Position numbers and translations under genes: made by a program. From Parasedimentitalea maritima (lineage in GTDB: Bacteria; Pseudomonadota; Alphaproteobacteria; Rhodobacterales; Rhodobacteraceae), in assembly GCF_005771405.1 (NCBI RefSeq), contig NZ_VAUA01000001.1, positions 124,001 through 188,000 of the forward strand: DNA of 64,000 bases. The letters are read 5' to 3'. This document shows positions 25,510-34,909 of this stretch, piece by piece (position 1 is the first letter of the stretch; every line of letters begins with the position of its first letter). The notes beneath the pieces were generated by a model. The model ran no database searches and was not told the origin of the DNA. It was given only the letters and a program-made list of their open reading frames with translations.

Positions 25510-26978
25510 TACTTACTGGCCTTGGTTGATTTAGCCGCAGGCTTTTTACCAGTTTTCGGTTCTTTCGGTACTTTGAACTCCTCCGGGATTGGCATCCGGT
25601 TGAAGGCATCCAGACCAGCGATCTTGTAGGCTTCGGCCAGAGTTGGGTAATTGAAGGTGTTCTGGACAAAGTAGTCCACTGTGCCTTGCAGGTTCATCAC
25701 CGCCTGACCAATGTGGATCAGCTCGGTGGCGCCTTCACCGACAATCTGAACGCCCAGAACCCGGCGGGTTTTCAGGCTGATCAGCATCTTCAGCATGCCG
25801 TGTTCCAGCCCCATGATATGCCCGCGCGAGGTTTCGCGGAACCGGGCCACACCAACCTCATAGGGAATGCCGCGCTCTTGCAGCTCTTCCTCGGACATGC
25901 CGCAGGTGGACATTTCTGGCACCGAATAAATACCGTAGGGGTACCAGGGGCTTTCTGGCAGGGTAGGGGTTTCCAGCGCATGGCAGGCGGCAACGCGGCC
26001 CTGCTGCAATGATGTCGAGGCCAGCGACGGGTGGCCGATCACGTCACCGGTGGCATAGATATGTGGCACAGCAGTTTGATAGGTTTTGCGCTCGACGCTC
26101 AACCGTCCGCGGTGGTCTGTTTCCAGTCCCACTGCCTTGAGGTTCAGGCCTCCGGTATTGCCCATGCGGCCCGCTGCAAACAACAGCATTTCGCTGCGTA
26201 CGTGCCGACCGTTGTCCAGTGTGACCTCGACATGGCTGCCTGCATCTTCGACCGTTTCAATGGCCGCACCAAGGCGCAGATCAACGCCGTTTTCACGGAT
26301 CTGGTGGGTGAATTCTTGAATCAGTGTGGTGTCGATGAAATCGAGGAAGGTATCACGTGGTTCGATCAGGGTGACACGTACATCCAGGGTCGAGAACATA
26401 GTGGCATATTCGACACCAATCACGCCCGCACCAACCACAATCAGGGAACGTGGAATTTCCGCCATTTCAATGAATTCGTCGCCATCGACAATGGTTTTGC
26501 CGTTGAACGGCACGGTGTCAGGGCGATAGGTGCGGGTGCCCGTGGCGATCAGGAAATTCTTGCCCGTTACCCGGCTGGTGTCGCCCGCTTCGGTTGCTAC
26601 CTCTACCTCATTTGGTCCAACGAATTTTGCCAGCCCCGGCAGCCAGTCCACATGGTTGCGGTTGAACTGGTGCTCCAGCACATCCACCTCGTGATCCAAC
26701 GTCATGTGCAGACGGGCCTTGAGGTCCTCGGCACCAATCTGATCTTTCACTCGGTAAGAACGGCCATAAAAACTACGCTCTCGCCAACCGCTAAGGTTCA
26801 GCACCGTTTCGCGTAGGGTTTTGGAAGGCACTGTGCCGGTGTGAACGGAAACACCGCCAAGACGATCCTGACGATCGATTACCAGCACCTTGCGTTTCAG
26901 CTTACCAGCTTGGATGGCGGCAGTCCGGCCGGAGGGGCCGGAGCCAATAATGACGAGGTCATAGTCGTATTCAGTCAT
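25509..26978 (-). CDS. sthA: Soluble pyridine nucleotide transhydrogenase
   Basis: 489-residue flavoprotein that moves hydride between NADPH and NAD in the cytosol. The FAD site is IIGSGPSGRTAA and the NAD site is VGAGVIGVEYA. It differs from lipoamide dehydrogenase because the redox disulfide region reads GGVSVHTGTVPSK, with no Cys, which is diagnostic for SthA. The C-terminal dimer domain ends in a Lys/Ala-rich tail (KKPAAKSTKASK). fghA lies upstream with 3 bp between genes and the DUF188 gene downstream with overlap, forming a three-gene operon. Confidence 0.95.
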   Translation of the reverse strand: MTEYDYDLVIIGSGPSGRTAAIQAGKLKRKVLVIDRQDRLGGVSVHTGTVPSKTLRETVLNLSGWRERSFYGRSYRVKDQIGAEDLKARLHMTLDHEVDVLEHQFNRNHVDWLPGLAKFVGPNEVEVATEAGDTSRVTGKNFLIATGTRTYRPDTVPFNGKTIVDGDEFIEMAEIPRSLIVVGAGVIGVEYATMFSTLDVRVTLIEPRDTFLDFIDTTLIQEFTHQIRENGVDLRLGAAIETVEDAGSHVEVTLDNGRHVRSEMLLFAAGRMGNTGGLNLKAVGLETDHRGRLSVERKTYQTAVPHIYATGDVIGHPSLASTSLQQGRVAACHALETPTLPESPWYPYGIYSVPEMSTCGMSEEELQERGIPYEVGVARFRETSRGHIMGLEHGMLKMLISLKTRRVLGVQIVGEGATELIHIGQAVMNLQGTVDYFVQNTFNYPTLAEAYKIAGLDAFNRMPIPEEFKVPKEPKTGKKPAAKSTKASK

Positions 26979-26981
26979 GGC

Positions 26982-27815
26982 TTAGTCCCGGTAAAGCGCG
27001 TCAGCGTGAAAGGCGATATGCTCTTCTATAAAGGAGGAAACAAAGAAGTAGCTGTGGTCATAGCCTGGCTGCAAACGCAGGGTCGCTTCTTGGCGTTTTT
27101 TGGCAATAGCTTGGGCCAGTGCTTCGGGTTGCAGCAGGTCGATGAATTGATCGCTGGTTCCTGTGTCGATCAGGACTGGGCCATCAAACCCCGTTTCGCG
27201 CATCATAAGCGTCGCGTCGTGGGGCGCCCAAGCGGCTTCATCTTCGCCAAGATAGGCGGTCAGTTGTTTGCGACCCCAATCGCTGGCACTTGGGTTGCAA
27301 ATCGGCGCAAAGGCCGAGACCGAGCGAAAGCGTCCCGGTAGCCCCATAGCAAGTGTCAGCGCGCCATGGCCGCCCATCGAATGCCCGGTGATCGCCTGGC
27401 GATCTAAATCTATAGCAAACTTTTCGCCCAGCAGTGCAGGCAGTTCCTCGGCCAGATAGTCCCACATTTTGAAATGAGGTGCCCATGGTGCCTGTGTTGC
27501 ATTGACGTAGAACCCCGCGCCCTGACCCAGATCATAGACATCATCATCTGCAACGCCCTCGCCCCGTGGGCTTGTGTCAGGAAACACCAAAGCGATGCCT
27601 TGTTCGGCGGCCCAAGTCTGCGCACCGGCCTTGGTCATGGCATTATCGTGGGTGCAAGTCAGGCCGGACAGGTACCATAACACAGGCACAGGTCCATCGC
27701 GGGCTTCTTCGGGCAGGAACAGGCCAAAGGTCATATCGCATTGGGTTGTTGTGCTGGCGTGCTTATAAACACCTTGCGTGCCGCCAAAAGCTCGGTTTTC
27801 CGACAAAGTTTCCAT
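26982..27815 (-). CDS. fghA: S-formylglutathione hydrolase
   Basis: 277 residues of the esterase D family. It hydrolyses S-formylglutathione to formate and glutathione, the second step of glutathione-dependent formaldehyde oxidation. The nucleophile Ser146 is in GHSMGG, SGLTCTHDN forms the oxyanion region, and the catalytic Asp/His are in GTSDQFID and GYDHSYFF. No adhI/flhA formaldehyde dehydrogenase is next to it; sthA follows, so a shared role in redox supply is possible. Confidence 0.95.
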   Translation of the reverse strand: METLSENRAFGGTQGVYKHASTTTQCDMTFGLFLPEEARDGPVPVLWYLSGLTCTHDNAMTKAGAQTWAAEQGIALVFPDTSPRGEGVADDDVYDLGQGAGFYVNATQAPWAPHFKMWDYLAEELPALLGEKFAIDLDRQAITGHSMGGHGALTLAMGLPGRFRSVSAFAPICNPSASDWGRKQLTAYLGEDEAAWAPHDATLMMRETGFDGPVLIDTGTSDQFIDLLQPEALAQAIAKKRQEATLRLQPGYDHSYFFVSSFIEEHIAFHADALYRD

Positions 27816-27915
27816 CGATAGTCTCCAAAATGGTTATGCATCGCTACCCGGCGGCGGGCCAATCGTCCAGAGGATGCAATGTAGCAGAACTGTTTTTGTG
27901 GCATATCCACCCTTG

Positions 27916-28857
27916 CTAGGGGATGGTCACCAGCGCACCAACCCAGGTGATCACCAGTGGCACCGTTAATATTGAGGCCAGTGTTGAAAACAGGATCGTT
28001 GCCGAGACCCGCTGAGGCGCCACGCCATAGTGTTGCGCAAGCATATAGACATTGCCCGCTACGGGCAGCGCAGCGGCGGAAATCACTACGATGGCGGAAT
28101 AGCCGTCCAATGGCAAAAGCAGCAAGACTGCGATCGCAACCAGCAACGGGTGGAGCACCAGTTTGGCAAAACTGAGCCAGAGAGCGACATGAACCCGCTC
28201 TGCGGCTTTGGTGGCCAGAGAGGCACCAATGGCAAACAGGGCCCCCGGTGTGGCAGCGCCACCCAAAATTGTTAGAAACTCGTTTGCGGGGGCCGGGATT
28301 GGCAGTGCCAGCGCGGACCAGATCAGCCCAGCACAGATAGACACGATCATTGGGTTCTTGATCAATCCGTTTGCCACCAATCGCAGGGTTGCCAGCCCCA
28401 CTCCTGCACCGCGTCCGACGTTGATTAGAATGACGATCAGCGAAGAAAACACGACCAGATCAACGCTGAGCACCAGCATCATTGGGCCAATGGACGCTTC
28501 GCCAAATAGAATCACCATCATTGGTAGCCCAAGAAAGCCAACATTGCCGATGGCCGCACATTGCGCCTCAACAGCTGCGGTTTGCATGTCTAAGCCACGG
28601 CTGGCGGCGATCAGTGTCACCAGCAGATAAACAGCCATTGTGCCCGCCAGATACCCAAGGATCAGCCGCAGGTCGAAAATTTCGGCAAATGACAGATTGG
28701 CAGAAAACCGAAAAATCATTGCCGAAAGGGCAAAGAAGAAAACAAACTTGGTCAGATAAGCTGTGGCCTCGGCGCTAAAGAACCGCGTTCGTCCGGCCCA
28801 ATAACCAAGGCCAATAATGGCGAAAAAGGGTAGCGTTCTGAGGAAGATATCAACCAT
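27916..28857 (-). CDS. AEC-family transporter
   Basis: 313 residues with ten membrane segments in the auxin-efflux-carrier/malate-permease (AEC) fold. It has the LLIxLxxGY-type N-terminus (FFAIIGLGYWAGRTRFF) and the GxAxPGALFAIGASLA stretch in the middle. Bacterial members carry malonate, malate or similar anions; the substrate here is unknown. It is a separate unit 100 bp downstream of fghA on the same strand. Confidence 0.9.
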   Translation of the reverse strand: MVDIFLRTLPFFAIIGLGYWAGRTRFFSAEATAYLTKFVFFFALSAMIFRFSANLSFAEIFDLRLILGYLAGTMAVYLLVTLIAASRGLDMQTAAVEAQCAAIGNVGFLGLPMMVILFGEASIGPMMLVLSVDLVVFSSLIVILINVGRGAGVGLATLRLVANGLIKNPMIVSICAGLIWSALALPIPAPANEFLTILGGAATPGALFAIGASLATKAAERVHVALWLSFAKLVLHPLLVAIAVLLLLPLDGYSAIVVISAAALPVAGNVYMLAQHYGVAPQRVSATILFSTLASILTVPLVITWVGALVTIP

Positions 28858-28922
28858 GGATGACTTGCTACTCTGATCGGGCCTAAACGCAAAGACCTAT
28901 TGAACAGCTTTTCTTTTTGTTC

Positions 28923-29897
28923 CTAGCCGCTGCCAATCAGAATGCCGGCACCCAACACCAACGCGCCCCCCAGAACGACTTGCATTGCGGCGCGCCAAAA
29001 GGGCGTCTCCATGTATCTGTTCTGTATCCATGCGATGGCCCATAGCTCGATAAACACCACAACCATGGCTAGGGCGGTGGCAGTCCAGAAGTCGGGAATC
29101 AGATAGGGCAATGCATGACCCAAACCGCCAACTGTAGTCATTACCCCAGACGCAATACCGCGTTTGATTGGTGATCCACGTCCAGAGAGCGCGCCATCAT
29201 CCGACGCGGCTTCGGTAAAGCCCATCGATATTCCGGCACCAACGGAAGCGGCAATGCCAACCAGAAACGTCGTCCAGGTGTCTTGCGTGGCAAAGGCGGT
29301 GGCAAAGATTGGGGCCAGCGTTGATACTGATCCATCCATCAATCCCGCCAGCCCAGGTTGCACCCAGGTCAGGATAAATTGGCGCTGGGCGCTATCGTCC
29401 TCCTGCGCCAGGGTATCCTTAGTCAGGTGGGCCTGCTCCAACCCTTCGGCCGAAACCTGATGACCTGCTTCTTCAGCGGCGAGGTCCCCCAGCAATTTAC
29501 GTGTGGCTGCGTCCGGGCTTTGGGCGGCGGCGGCCAGATAAAAGCGCTCGGCGTTGCGCTCCATCATCTTGGCCTCGCCACGAATTCGCTCAAGGCTCAA
29601 TGTGTTTTGCAGCCAAACCGGACGGCGGGCATAAGATCCAGCAACATGCTCGCGGCGAATCAGGGGAATGGTGGGGCCAAATCTGCTCTGGTGTAACGCA
29701 ATCAGCCTGGACCGGTGTTCATCCTCTTCATGAGCCATGCCATCCAGCACTTTGGCGGTTGCAGGAAACTCTCCGCGCAATCGCTCGGCAAAGCCACGAT
29801 AGATACGCGCGTCGTCTTCTTCAGATGAAATGGCTAGTGCAATGACTTCCTGTTCACTCAGGTCTGAAAAATGCTTGCGGTGCGAAAAGAAGCGCAT
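28923..29897 (-). CDS. mbfA: Membrane-bound ferritin MbfA (iron exporter)
   Basis: 324 residues from the ATG at 29895-29897 (MRFFSHRKHFSDLS), after GAGGT. The longer frame upstream passes through the operator and is rejected. The N-terminal half is a rubrerythrin-like di-iron domain (DDARIYRGFAERL, EEDEHR and EEAGH). The C-terminal half is a VIT1/CCC1-type membrane domain with GLMDGSVSTLAP. In Bradyrhizobium and Agrobacterium MbfA exports iron and protects against iron and peroxide stress under Irr repression. The operator just upstream matches that. Confidence 0.93.
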   Translation of the reverse strand: MRFFSHRKHFSDLSEQEVIALAISSEEDDARIYRGFAERLRGEFPATAKVLDGMAHEEDEHRSRLIALHQSRFGPTIPLIRREHVAGSYARRPVWLQNTLSLERIRGEAKMMERNAERFYLAAAAQSPDAATRKLLGDLAAEEAGHQVSAEGLEQAHLTKDTLAQEDDSAQRQFILTWVQPGLAGLMDGSVSTLAPIFATAFATQDTWTTFLVGIAASVGAGISMGFTEAASDDGALSGRGSPIKRGIASGVMTTVGGLGHALPYLIPDFWTATALAMVVVFIELWAIAWIQNRYMETPFWRAAMQVVLGGALVLGAGILIGSG

Positions 29898-29911
29898 ATT
29901 TGACCTCGATA

Positions 29912-29926
29912 TTAGAATGATTCTAA
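29912..29926. promoter_or_regulatory. Irr-type iron control element upstream of mbfA
   Basis: TTAGAAT-G-ATTCTAA is a perfect 7+1+7 palindrome located 15 bp upstream of the mbfA ATG. It matches the TTAGAA-TTCTAA form of the ICE sequences bound by Irr in alphaproteobacteria. Its place next to the ribosome site suits a block on initiation under low iron. Binding is inferred. Confidence 0.8.
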
Positions 29927-30037
29927 GATAACTAAATTCGAGCAGTGTACAAGTCTTCGCGAGAATGGTTGTTGAAGATAGGGTTGGCACGCTAAGTTGA
30001 CTCACACAGCAATTGCCAGTTTTTTGAAGGGATCTCG

Positions 30038-30655
30038 ATGAACCAGCCAGCCACCATTCTGCGGACCGGCCGCAAATTTGATCAGGTGCTGGAAGGCGCA
30101 CGCGACGTGTTTATGGCAGATGGGTTTGAGGGGGCGAGTGTCGATGACATTGCCCGCGCAGCTGGCGTGTCCAAGGCCACATTGTATAGCTATTTTCCCG
30201 ACAAGCGCTTGTTGTTCATGGAAGTGGCCCGGAATGAATGCGCCCGCCAAGCCTGTGATGCCGTTGATATGGTCGAAACATGCTGTACGCCTCCAGAAGC
30301 TTTAACAGTGGCGGCGCGGCAGATCTTGTCGGTGATTCTTTCTGACTTTGGCCAGAAAATGTTCCGGATTTGTGTGGCCGAGGCCGACCGTTTTCCAGAT
30401 TTGGGACGGCAGTTCTACGAAAGCGGCCCGATGGTTGTGCGCGCGCGGGTCAAAGAATATCTAGAGCAGGCAACCGCACGGGGCGAACTAAGGATTGAAG
30501 ACTTTGACTTGGCCGCGGACCAACTGGCCGAACTGTGCAAAGCAGATCTGTTTCCACGGCTTGTGTTCAATATAGACATCGAATTCACCGAGGCTGAACG
30601 TGAACGGGTAATCAAGGGTGCTGTAGAAACTTTTCTGGCACGGTATGGGGCATGA
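30038..30655 (+). CDS. TetR/AcrR family transcription regulator
   Basis: 205 residues. The helix-turn-helix (about 15-60) reads ARDVFMADGFEGASVDDIARAAGVSKATLYSYFPDK, a textbook TetR DNA-binding helix set. The C-terminal domain resembles the AefR-like group (RFPDLGRQFYESGP). The ligand is unknown. It is divergent from mbfA with only 140 bp between starts, so it could act on itself or on neighbours; no efflux pump is adjacent. Confidence 0.92.
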   Translation: MNQPATILRTGRKFDQVLEGARDVFMADGFEGASVDDIARAAGVSKATLYSYFPDKRLLFMEVARNECARQACDAVDMVETCCTPPEALTVAARQILSVILSDFGQKMFRICVAEADRFPDLGRQFYESGPMVVRARVKEYLEQATARGELRIEDFDLAADQLAELCKADLFPRLVFNIDIEFTEAERERVIKGAVETFLARYGA

Positions 30656-30730
30656 ACCCAAGGCTGCGTTCAGTTTTGAATTCGAGGCACCTTTAGGTTT
30701 TAGAAGGCATGCTGGGCAAACCACTGGATC

Positions 30731-31207
30731 CTAGTGCGTTGTAAATTCGTTGGGTTCGACCCGGTAGCTATCATGGCAGCTCAGACAACTTTGCAGCACA
30801 TTAGGCAGGGTGCGGCGAAGCCCGGCTAAAGAATTTACGTTCAGCTGTCTGGCGGCGTCGTCCGCGACCTCTGCCTTGGCTTTGAAATCGCTCCAATAGG
30901 TCCAGATTTCAGGCCGGGCGTTCGACAATGGGTCGCTATGTGGTTTTTTGAACCGTTTGATAATGTTGCGGCTGGTTTGCATCAAAGTGCGCCGTGCCGC
31001 CCGGGCTCTGGCAGGGTGAAACACCACCCGTCCGGCCATCATATCGGTGAGCGTGGCAACGGAAGCTTGGGCCGTCAACATCAGGGCTACCCTCTTTTTT
31101 ACGCCTTTGTTTGTAATTTGTTCCTGCGCCATCAAGTGAGGTGTCGATAGGGCAAGAGTCATGACAAGTAAGACAAGTACTGGAAGGCGATAAAGCGAGT
31201 AGGCCAT
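30731..31207 (-). CDS. Cytochrome c-prime (class II) family protein
   Basis: About 158 residues (start at MAYSLYRLP; a Met 9 codons upstream is possible). A signal peptide ends near HLMAQ. The mature helical bundle ends with the haem site CLSCHDSYR near the C-terminus, as in class II cytochromes c. Such proteins bind NO or take part in electron transfer in the periplasm. It stands alone, divergent from an ArsR-like gene. Confidence 0.87.
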   Translation of the reverse strand: MAYSLYRLPVLVLLVMTLALSTPHLMAQEQITNKGVKKRVALMLTAQASVATLTDMMAGRVVFHPARARAARRTLMQTSRNIIKRFKKPHSDPLSNARPEIWTYWSDFKAKAEVADDAARQLNVNSLAGLRRTLPNVLQSCLSCHDSYRVEPNEFTTH

Positions 31208-31457
31208 ATATTGGATCCCCGTTTGAGCAGCCACAATGGCCGAAATTTTGACTTAACATACATGGGTCGCACAGCGTCGTAGCTGCGGTCGTGATAGCGG
31301 AACTATCCAATAGGTAGGTTATTTCCGCGTTAAATGGCCTGTTCCTCTTCTGGAACTGTCTATTCGCTGGTTATTTTCGGACGCTTGGATCGACACTTCG
31401 CTCTATGACGAAGTGATTTTCGTAGGGCTTTGATAGCGTGCGCAGTATGCTTGAAGT

Positions 31458-32147
31458 ATGACAACACCCCGTTTTGATATTCTAGGCCAGGCCATCAGCG
31501 ATGCAAGTCGCACCCGTATGTTATGCGAACTGCTGGATGGCCGTGCCTTTACCAATAAAGAGCTGGCGAGCGCAGCTGGTGTCACACCGCAAACGGCCAC
31601 GGCGCATTTACGTATTTTGAAAGAAGCCGGTCTGGTGCTGGCGGAAAAAAGCGGCCGCTGTGTCTATCACCGTCTCGCAGGTCCAGAAGTTGCGCAAGCG
31701 TTGGAACAGCTTGCAGCGATTGCCCCTGCTGACAGCCTATACCGTGCCCAGCAGCGCAAGGCTGGCGGGTTGGCGACGGTTCGCAGTTGCTATGACCACC
31801 TTGCGGGACCACTTGCGGTGGCCATGGCCAAAGCTTTTTTGTCCCGAGGGATGTTGATTGATGAGAACGGCGGGTATCGCGCTATACCGTCGGATCTATG
31901 GCAACGAATTGGGGTGTTGCTTCCCGACAGATTGGGTCGTCAGCCCTTTGTTCGGCCATGTTTGGATTGGACTGAACGTCAACCCCATGTGGCAGGGCCT
32001 TTGGGGCGGCAGATTTTAACCCATGGGTTAGATGTTGGATGGCTACAGCGCCACAAGCATAAGCGAGGATTGGTTGTGACGGCGCCGGGACGTGTAGCGT
32101 ATGACCAAATTTTGGATGTAAGGCCCGAGGTGGCAGCCTCTGCATAA
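31458..32147 (+). CDS. ArsR-family helix-turn-helix regulator (long form)
   Basis: 229 residues. The N-terminal 90 residues are a winged helix (ASRTRMLCELLDGRAFTNKELASAAGVTPQTATAHL). The longer C-terminal domain (about 100-229) has no recognised fold and holds scattered Cys (SCYDHL, RPCLDW) that could sense a ligand. Sequences of this length form a distinct subgroup of ArsR-like regulators. No obvious target lies beside it; the gene downstream is DUF2794. Confidence 0.88.
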   Translation: MTTPRFDILGQAISDASRTRMLCELLDGRAFTNKELASAAGVTPQTATAHLRILKEAGLVLAEKSGRCVYHRLAGPEVAQALEQLAAIAPADSLYRAQQRKAGGLATVRSCYDHLAGPLAVAMAKAFLSRGMLIDENGGYRAIPSDLWQRIGVLLPDRLGRQPFVRPCLDWTERQPHVAGPLGRQILTHGLDVGWLQRHKHKRGLVVTAPGRVAYDQILDVRPEVAASA

Positions 32148-32280
32148 CGTGATGCCGGACGTTTATGACCGAGGCTCGACCCGTGTTGCGCAGGAATTTA
32201 TCGTATGACACGGTAGGTTCTATCGGCCCGATTGTGCAAAGAGACTTGATTTGTTGCAGGATTAGGGCGAGTCTTGCGTT

Positions 32281-32625
32281 ATGAGCTTTCAAAACTCCCA
32301 ATCGTTTCCAAGCCCATCTGCTCCTCTTCAGGTTGCTTTCAATAGATCTGAGCTTTCGCTAATTCTGGCCCTGTATGGCCGTATGGTCGCCGCAGGAGAG
32401 TGGCGCGATTATGGTATTTCCTGCCAGCGTGAACTGGCGGTGTTTTCGGTGTTCAAACGCACGGCAGAAACCCCGCTGTACCGGATAGAAAAGCGTCCCA
32501 AGTTAAGGCAACGCCAAGGGATGTATTCTGTGGTCAGCATGGATCAGCAAATCCTGAAGCGGGGCCATGAACTAAAAGCCGTTCTTCGCGTGCTGGAACG
32601 AAAACTGATCCGTGCAGTGAAATAG
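32281..32625 (+). CDS. DUF2794 family protein
   Basis: 114 residues. It has the family core FNRSELSLILALYGRMVAAGEWRDYGI, followed by a basic stretch FKRTAETPLYRIEKRPKLRQRQG. It is soluble, with no membrane segment or signal. The family is confined to alphaproteobacteria and has no known function. The basic C-terminal half could bind nucleic acid, but this is a guess. Confidence 0.9.
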   Translation: MSFQNSQSFPSPSAPLQVAFNRSELSLILALYGRMVAAGEWRDYGISCQRELAVFSVFKRTAETPLYRIEKRPKLRQRQGMYSVVSMDQQILKRGHELKAVLRVLERKLIRAVK

Positions 32626-32696
32626 CTGCGCATATGTAAAGACCATGACGACAGCCCTGCATTCACCCATGTTTGGTTCATTGCAGTTGTGAAGCG

Positions 32697-33437
32697 TTAG
32701 GTCAGCCGTTTGTGCGCTGTCACCGGGCCATCGCCTTGGGCTTGAATCCGATCAATAGCAGCCTGCAGCGGTTCCAGAGCAACCGCCATATCATGTGCAT
32801 TGGCATGAATTATGGTTTCAGGGTCGTAGACAAATGCAACATGGCCTTTCCAGAACAGTAGATCTCCACGCTGATAGGTGCTGCCAGGGGGAAGAGTATG
32901 GCCCACAGATGATTCTTGCGGACCGGTGTCGCCAGGGCAGGGGATACCGCAAGCCAGCAAGGCAGCTTGAACCAAACCAGAGCAATCAATGCCAAAACGG
33001 CTGTTGCCACCCCATAGATAAGGCGTGCCCAAAAACAGCCCTGCAAGTGCAACAGGATCTGCGTCTGTAGTGTCAGCAGGTTTCAAATGTGGTGTAGGGA
33101 TAAAGCCATTTGGGGTTTCGCAGAAACGATCACCATGCGTCAGCACCTGAACGCGACTGCCAAAACTGAGGCTGCAAAGATCACGGGATTTAAAATCCGG
33201 TTGCACATAGATGTGGGACGAGGCGGCGGAGATTCTATGGGTCGCCTTGGTTTGAGCGCCCAGCGCGATACTGGGCAAATACCCCTGATACCCATCTTTG
33301 ATTGACAGTATCTGTGCCCACCCGTTTTCCTCGGCCTCAACGGTGATTAGGTCGCCATAGATCATTTGGCGATCACGCGCGCCATAAGGTGAGCGCAACA
33401 AATCAGTGACGGGCTGGATGATTTGTTTAGTTTTCAT
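32697..33437 (-). CDS. NlpC/P60 (C40) cell-wall peptidase
   Basis: 246 residues. N-terminal SH3-like regions (about 1-120) precede a C40 domain with WGGNSRFGIDCSGLV (catalytic Cys) and GHVAFVYDPETIIHANA (catalytic His). It probably cleaves the D-Glu to diamino-acid bond in wall peptides. No signal peptide is visible, so it may act on imported muropeptides, as do YkfC-like enzymes. It is coupled to the leucyl aminopeptidase gene by ATGA, which fits a joint role in murein-peptide or peptide recycling. Confidence 0.9.
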   Translation of the reverse strand: MKTKQIIQPVTDLLRSPYGARDRQMIYGDLITVEAEENGWAQILSIKDGYQGYLPSIALGAQTKATHRISAASSHIYVQPDFKSRDLCSLSFGSRVQVLTHGDRFCETPNGFIPTPHLKPADTTDADPVALAGLFLGTPYLWGGNSRFGIDCSGLVQAALLACGIPCPGDTGPQESSVGHTLPPGSTYQRGDLLFWKGHVAFVYDPETIIHANAHDMAVALEPLQAAIDRIQAQGDGPVTAHKRLT

Positions 33438-34816
33438 AGGTTCAACAGTTCAGGCAGGGCGGCAAAGAGGGCACGGGTTCCTTGGCCCGCACCACCCTTG
33501 GGGCGGGCCGCGGCGGGCGTCGGGTTCCAGCCGTAAATGTCGAAATGCACATAGCGGCTGTCCCCGGCAAAGCGGCGGAGGAACAGCGCTGCGGTGATCG
33601 ATCCGGCAAACCCTCCTGCAGGCGCATTGTCGAGATCTGCAATGCCAGGTTCGATCTTGGTCTCGTAGGGCGTGTGAAACGGCAGCCGCCAAACAGGGTC
33701 AGCGCTGGGCCCCGCGTTTGTCGCAAGTGCAGTTGCGACCTGTTCGTCGTCGGTAAAGAACGGCGCCAGATCCGGCCCGACCGCCACCCGCGCCGCACCG
33801 GTTAATGTGGCAATCGAAATTAGCAAATCCGGCTTGTCTTCATCTGCCAATGCCAAAGCATCAGCCAGCACAAGCCGACCTTCGGCGTCAGTATTGTTGA
33901 TCTCGACGGTCAGCCCTTTGCGTGATGTTAGGATGTCGCCAGGACGAAACGCCGACCCAGATACCGAGTTTTCGACCGCAGGGATCAGTACCCGCAGTTG
34001 CAGAGGGAGATTGGCGGCCATGATGGCCTTAGCCAACCCCAGCACTGCAGCTGCGCCCCCCATATCCTTTTTCATCAACCCCATACTGGCGCCGGGTTTT
34101 AGATTCAGCCCTCCGGTGTCGAAACAGACACCTTTGCCGACCAGTGTTAACTTGGGGCCGGAAGCCCCCCAGTTCATATCGATCAAGCGCGGGCGGCGGT
34201 CTGAGGCACGGCCAACTGCATGGATCATTGGAAGATTTTGCGCCAAAAGCGCATCATCCTGAATTGTTGTAATCGAGGCGTCGAACGCTTCTGCCAAAGT
34301 TTCAGCGGCACGTTGTAATTCATCCGGGCCCATGTCCGACGCAGGTGTGTTGATCAAATCACGGGTCAGGCTTTCGGCAGCAACCAATGATTCGATTGCT
34401 GCAGCATCAACCCCCGCAGGGGCAATAAGATTTGCTTTGAATGCGCTTTGCTCGCGATAACGATCAAAGCGATACCCGCAAAGAAGCCAGCCAAAACACT
34501 CGATGTTCAGCGCGTCATGAGACAATCCTGATGCAATGGCGTATGTGCCTTGCGGCAGTTTTTCAGCGGCTGCGGCTAGCACATACCGGCGCCGAGCCCG
34601 TTGGGCCCCTGTTCCATATCCAGCCAGCGCCAGCGCTGGTTTTCCGTCAGTATTTGGAATCAACAGCGCCTGACCGCAAGCACCGGTAAACCCGTTTGCC
34701 TGCGCCCAGTGAGAAATGTGTTGCGGTTGTTGCTCTAGCCAATCGGCGCAGCTGTCCTGATCTAGAACATGCAGCGGTACAGCGGCATCGTTAGGCAGGG
34801 CAAAGACAGGCGGCAT
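33434..34816 (-). CDS. Leucyl aminopeptidase (M17) family protein
   Basis: 460 residues from ATG 34814-34816, preceded by GGAGTATCCTG. The M17 signature NNTDAEGRLVLADAL (metal and active-site residues) is present, with VGKGVCFDTGGLN and KDMGGAA (active-site Lys region) upstream. The enzyme removes N-terminal residues from peptides with two bound metals. Annotation as leucyl aminopeptidase is by family; substrates may be L-amino-acid peptides from murein, given the coupled NlpC/P60 gene. The start lies beside nested palindromes. Confidence 0.93.
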   Translation of the reverse strand: MPPVFALPNDAAVPLHVLDQDSCADWLEQQPQHISHWAQANGFTGACGQALLIPNTDGKPALALAGYGTGAQRARRRYVLAAAAEKLPQGTYAIASGLSHDALNIECFGWLLCGYRFDRYREQSAFKANLIAPAGVDAAAIESLVAAESLTRDLINTPASDMGPDELQRAAETLAEAFDASITTIQDDALLAQNLPMIHAVGRASDRRPRLIDMNWGASGPKLTLVGKGVCFDTGGLNLKPGASMGLMKKDMGGAAAVLGLAKAIMAANLPLQLRVLIPAVENSVSGSAFRPGDILTSRKGLTVEINNTDAEGRLVLADALALADEDKPDLLISIATLTGAARVAVGPDLAPFFTDDEQVATALATNAGPSADPVWRLPFHTPYETKIEPGIADLDNAPAGGFAGSITAALFLRRFAGDSRYVHFDIYGWNPTPAAARPKGGAGQGTRALFAALPELLNL

Positions 34817-34818
34817 CA

Positions 34819-34859
34819 GGATACTCCGGATGTGGGGACAATATTGTCCCAGAGTATCC
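34819..34859. promoter_or_regulatory. Nested palindromes at the aminopeptidase promoter
   Basis: GGGACAATATTGTCCC (34835-34850) is a perfect 16-bp palindrome. It is flanked by GGATACTC (34819-34826) and its complement GAGTATCC (34852-34859), so the whole 41-bp block is symmetric. This looks like a regulator site just upstream of the aminopeptidase start; the ribosome site lies inside the outer arm. No cognate regulator is evident. Confidence 0.55.
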
Positions 34860-34909
34860 GGCACCGCGCTATCTGCAAGCCCTGCTTAAAGGTGTGTGCT
34901 TGTCAGCGA

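Noticed and set aside
26031-26816. 261-codon plus-strand frame
   Set aside because: Exactly antisense to sthA, which has complete cofactor motifs; no ribosome site.
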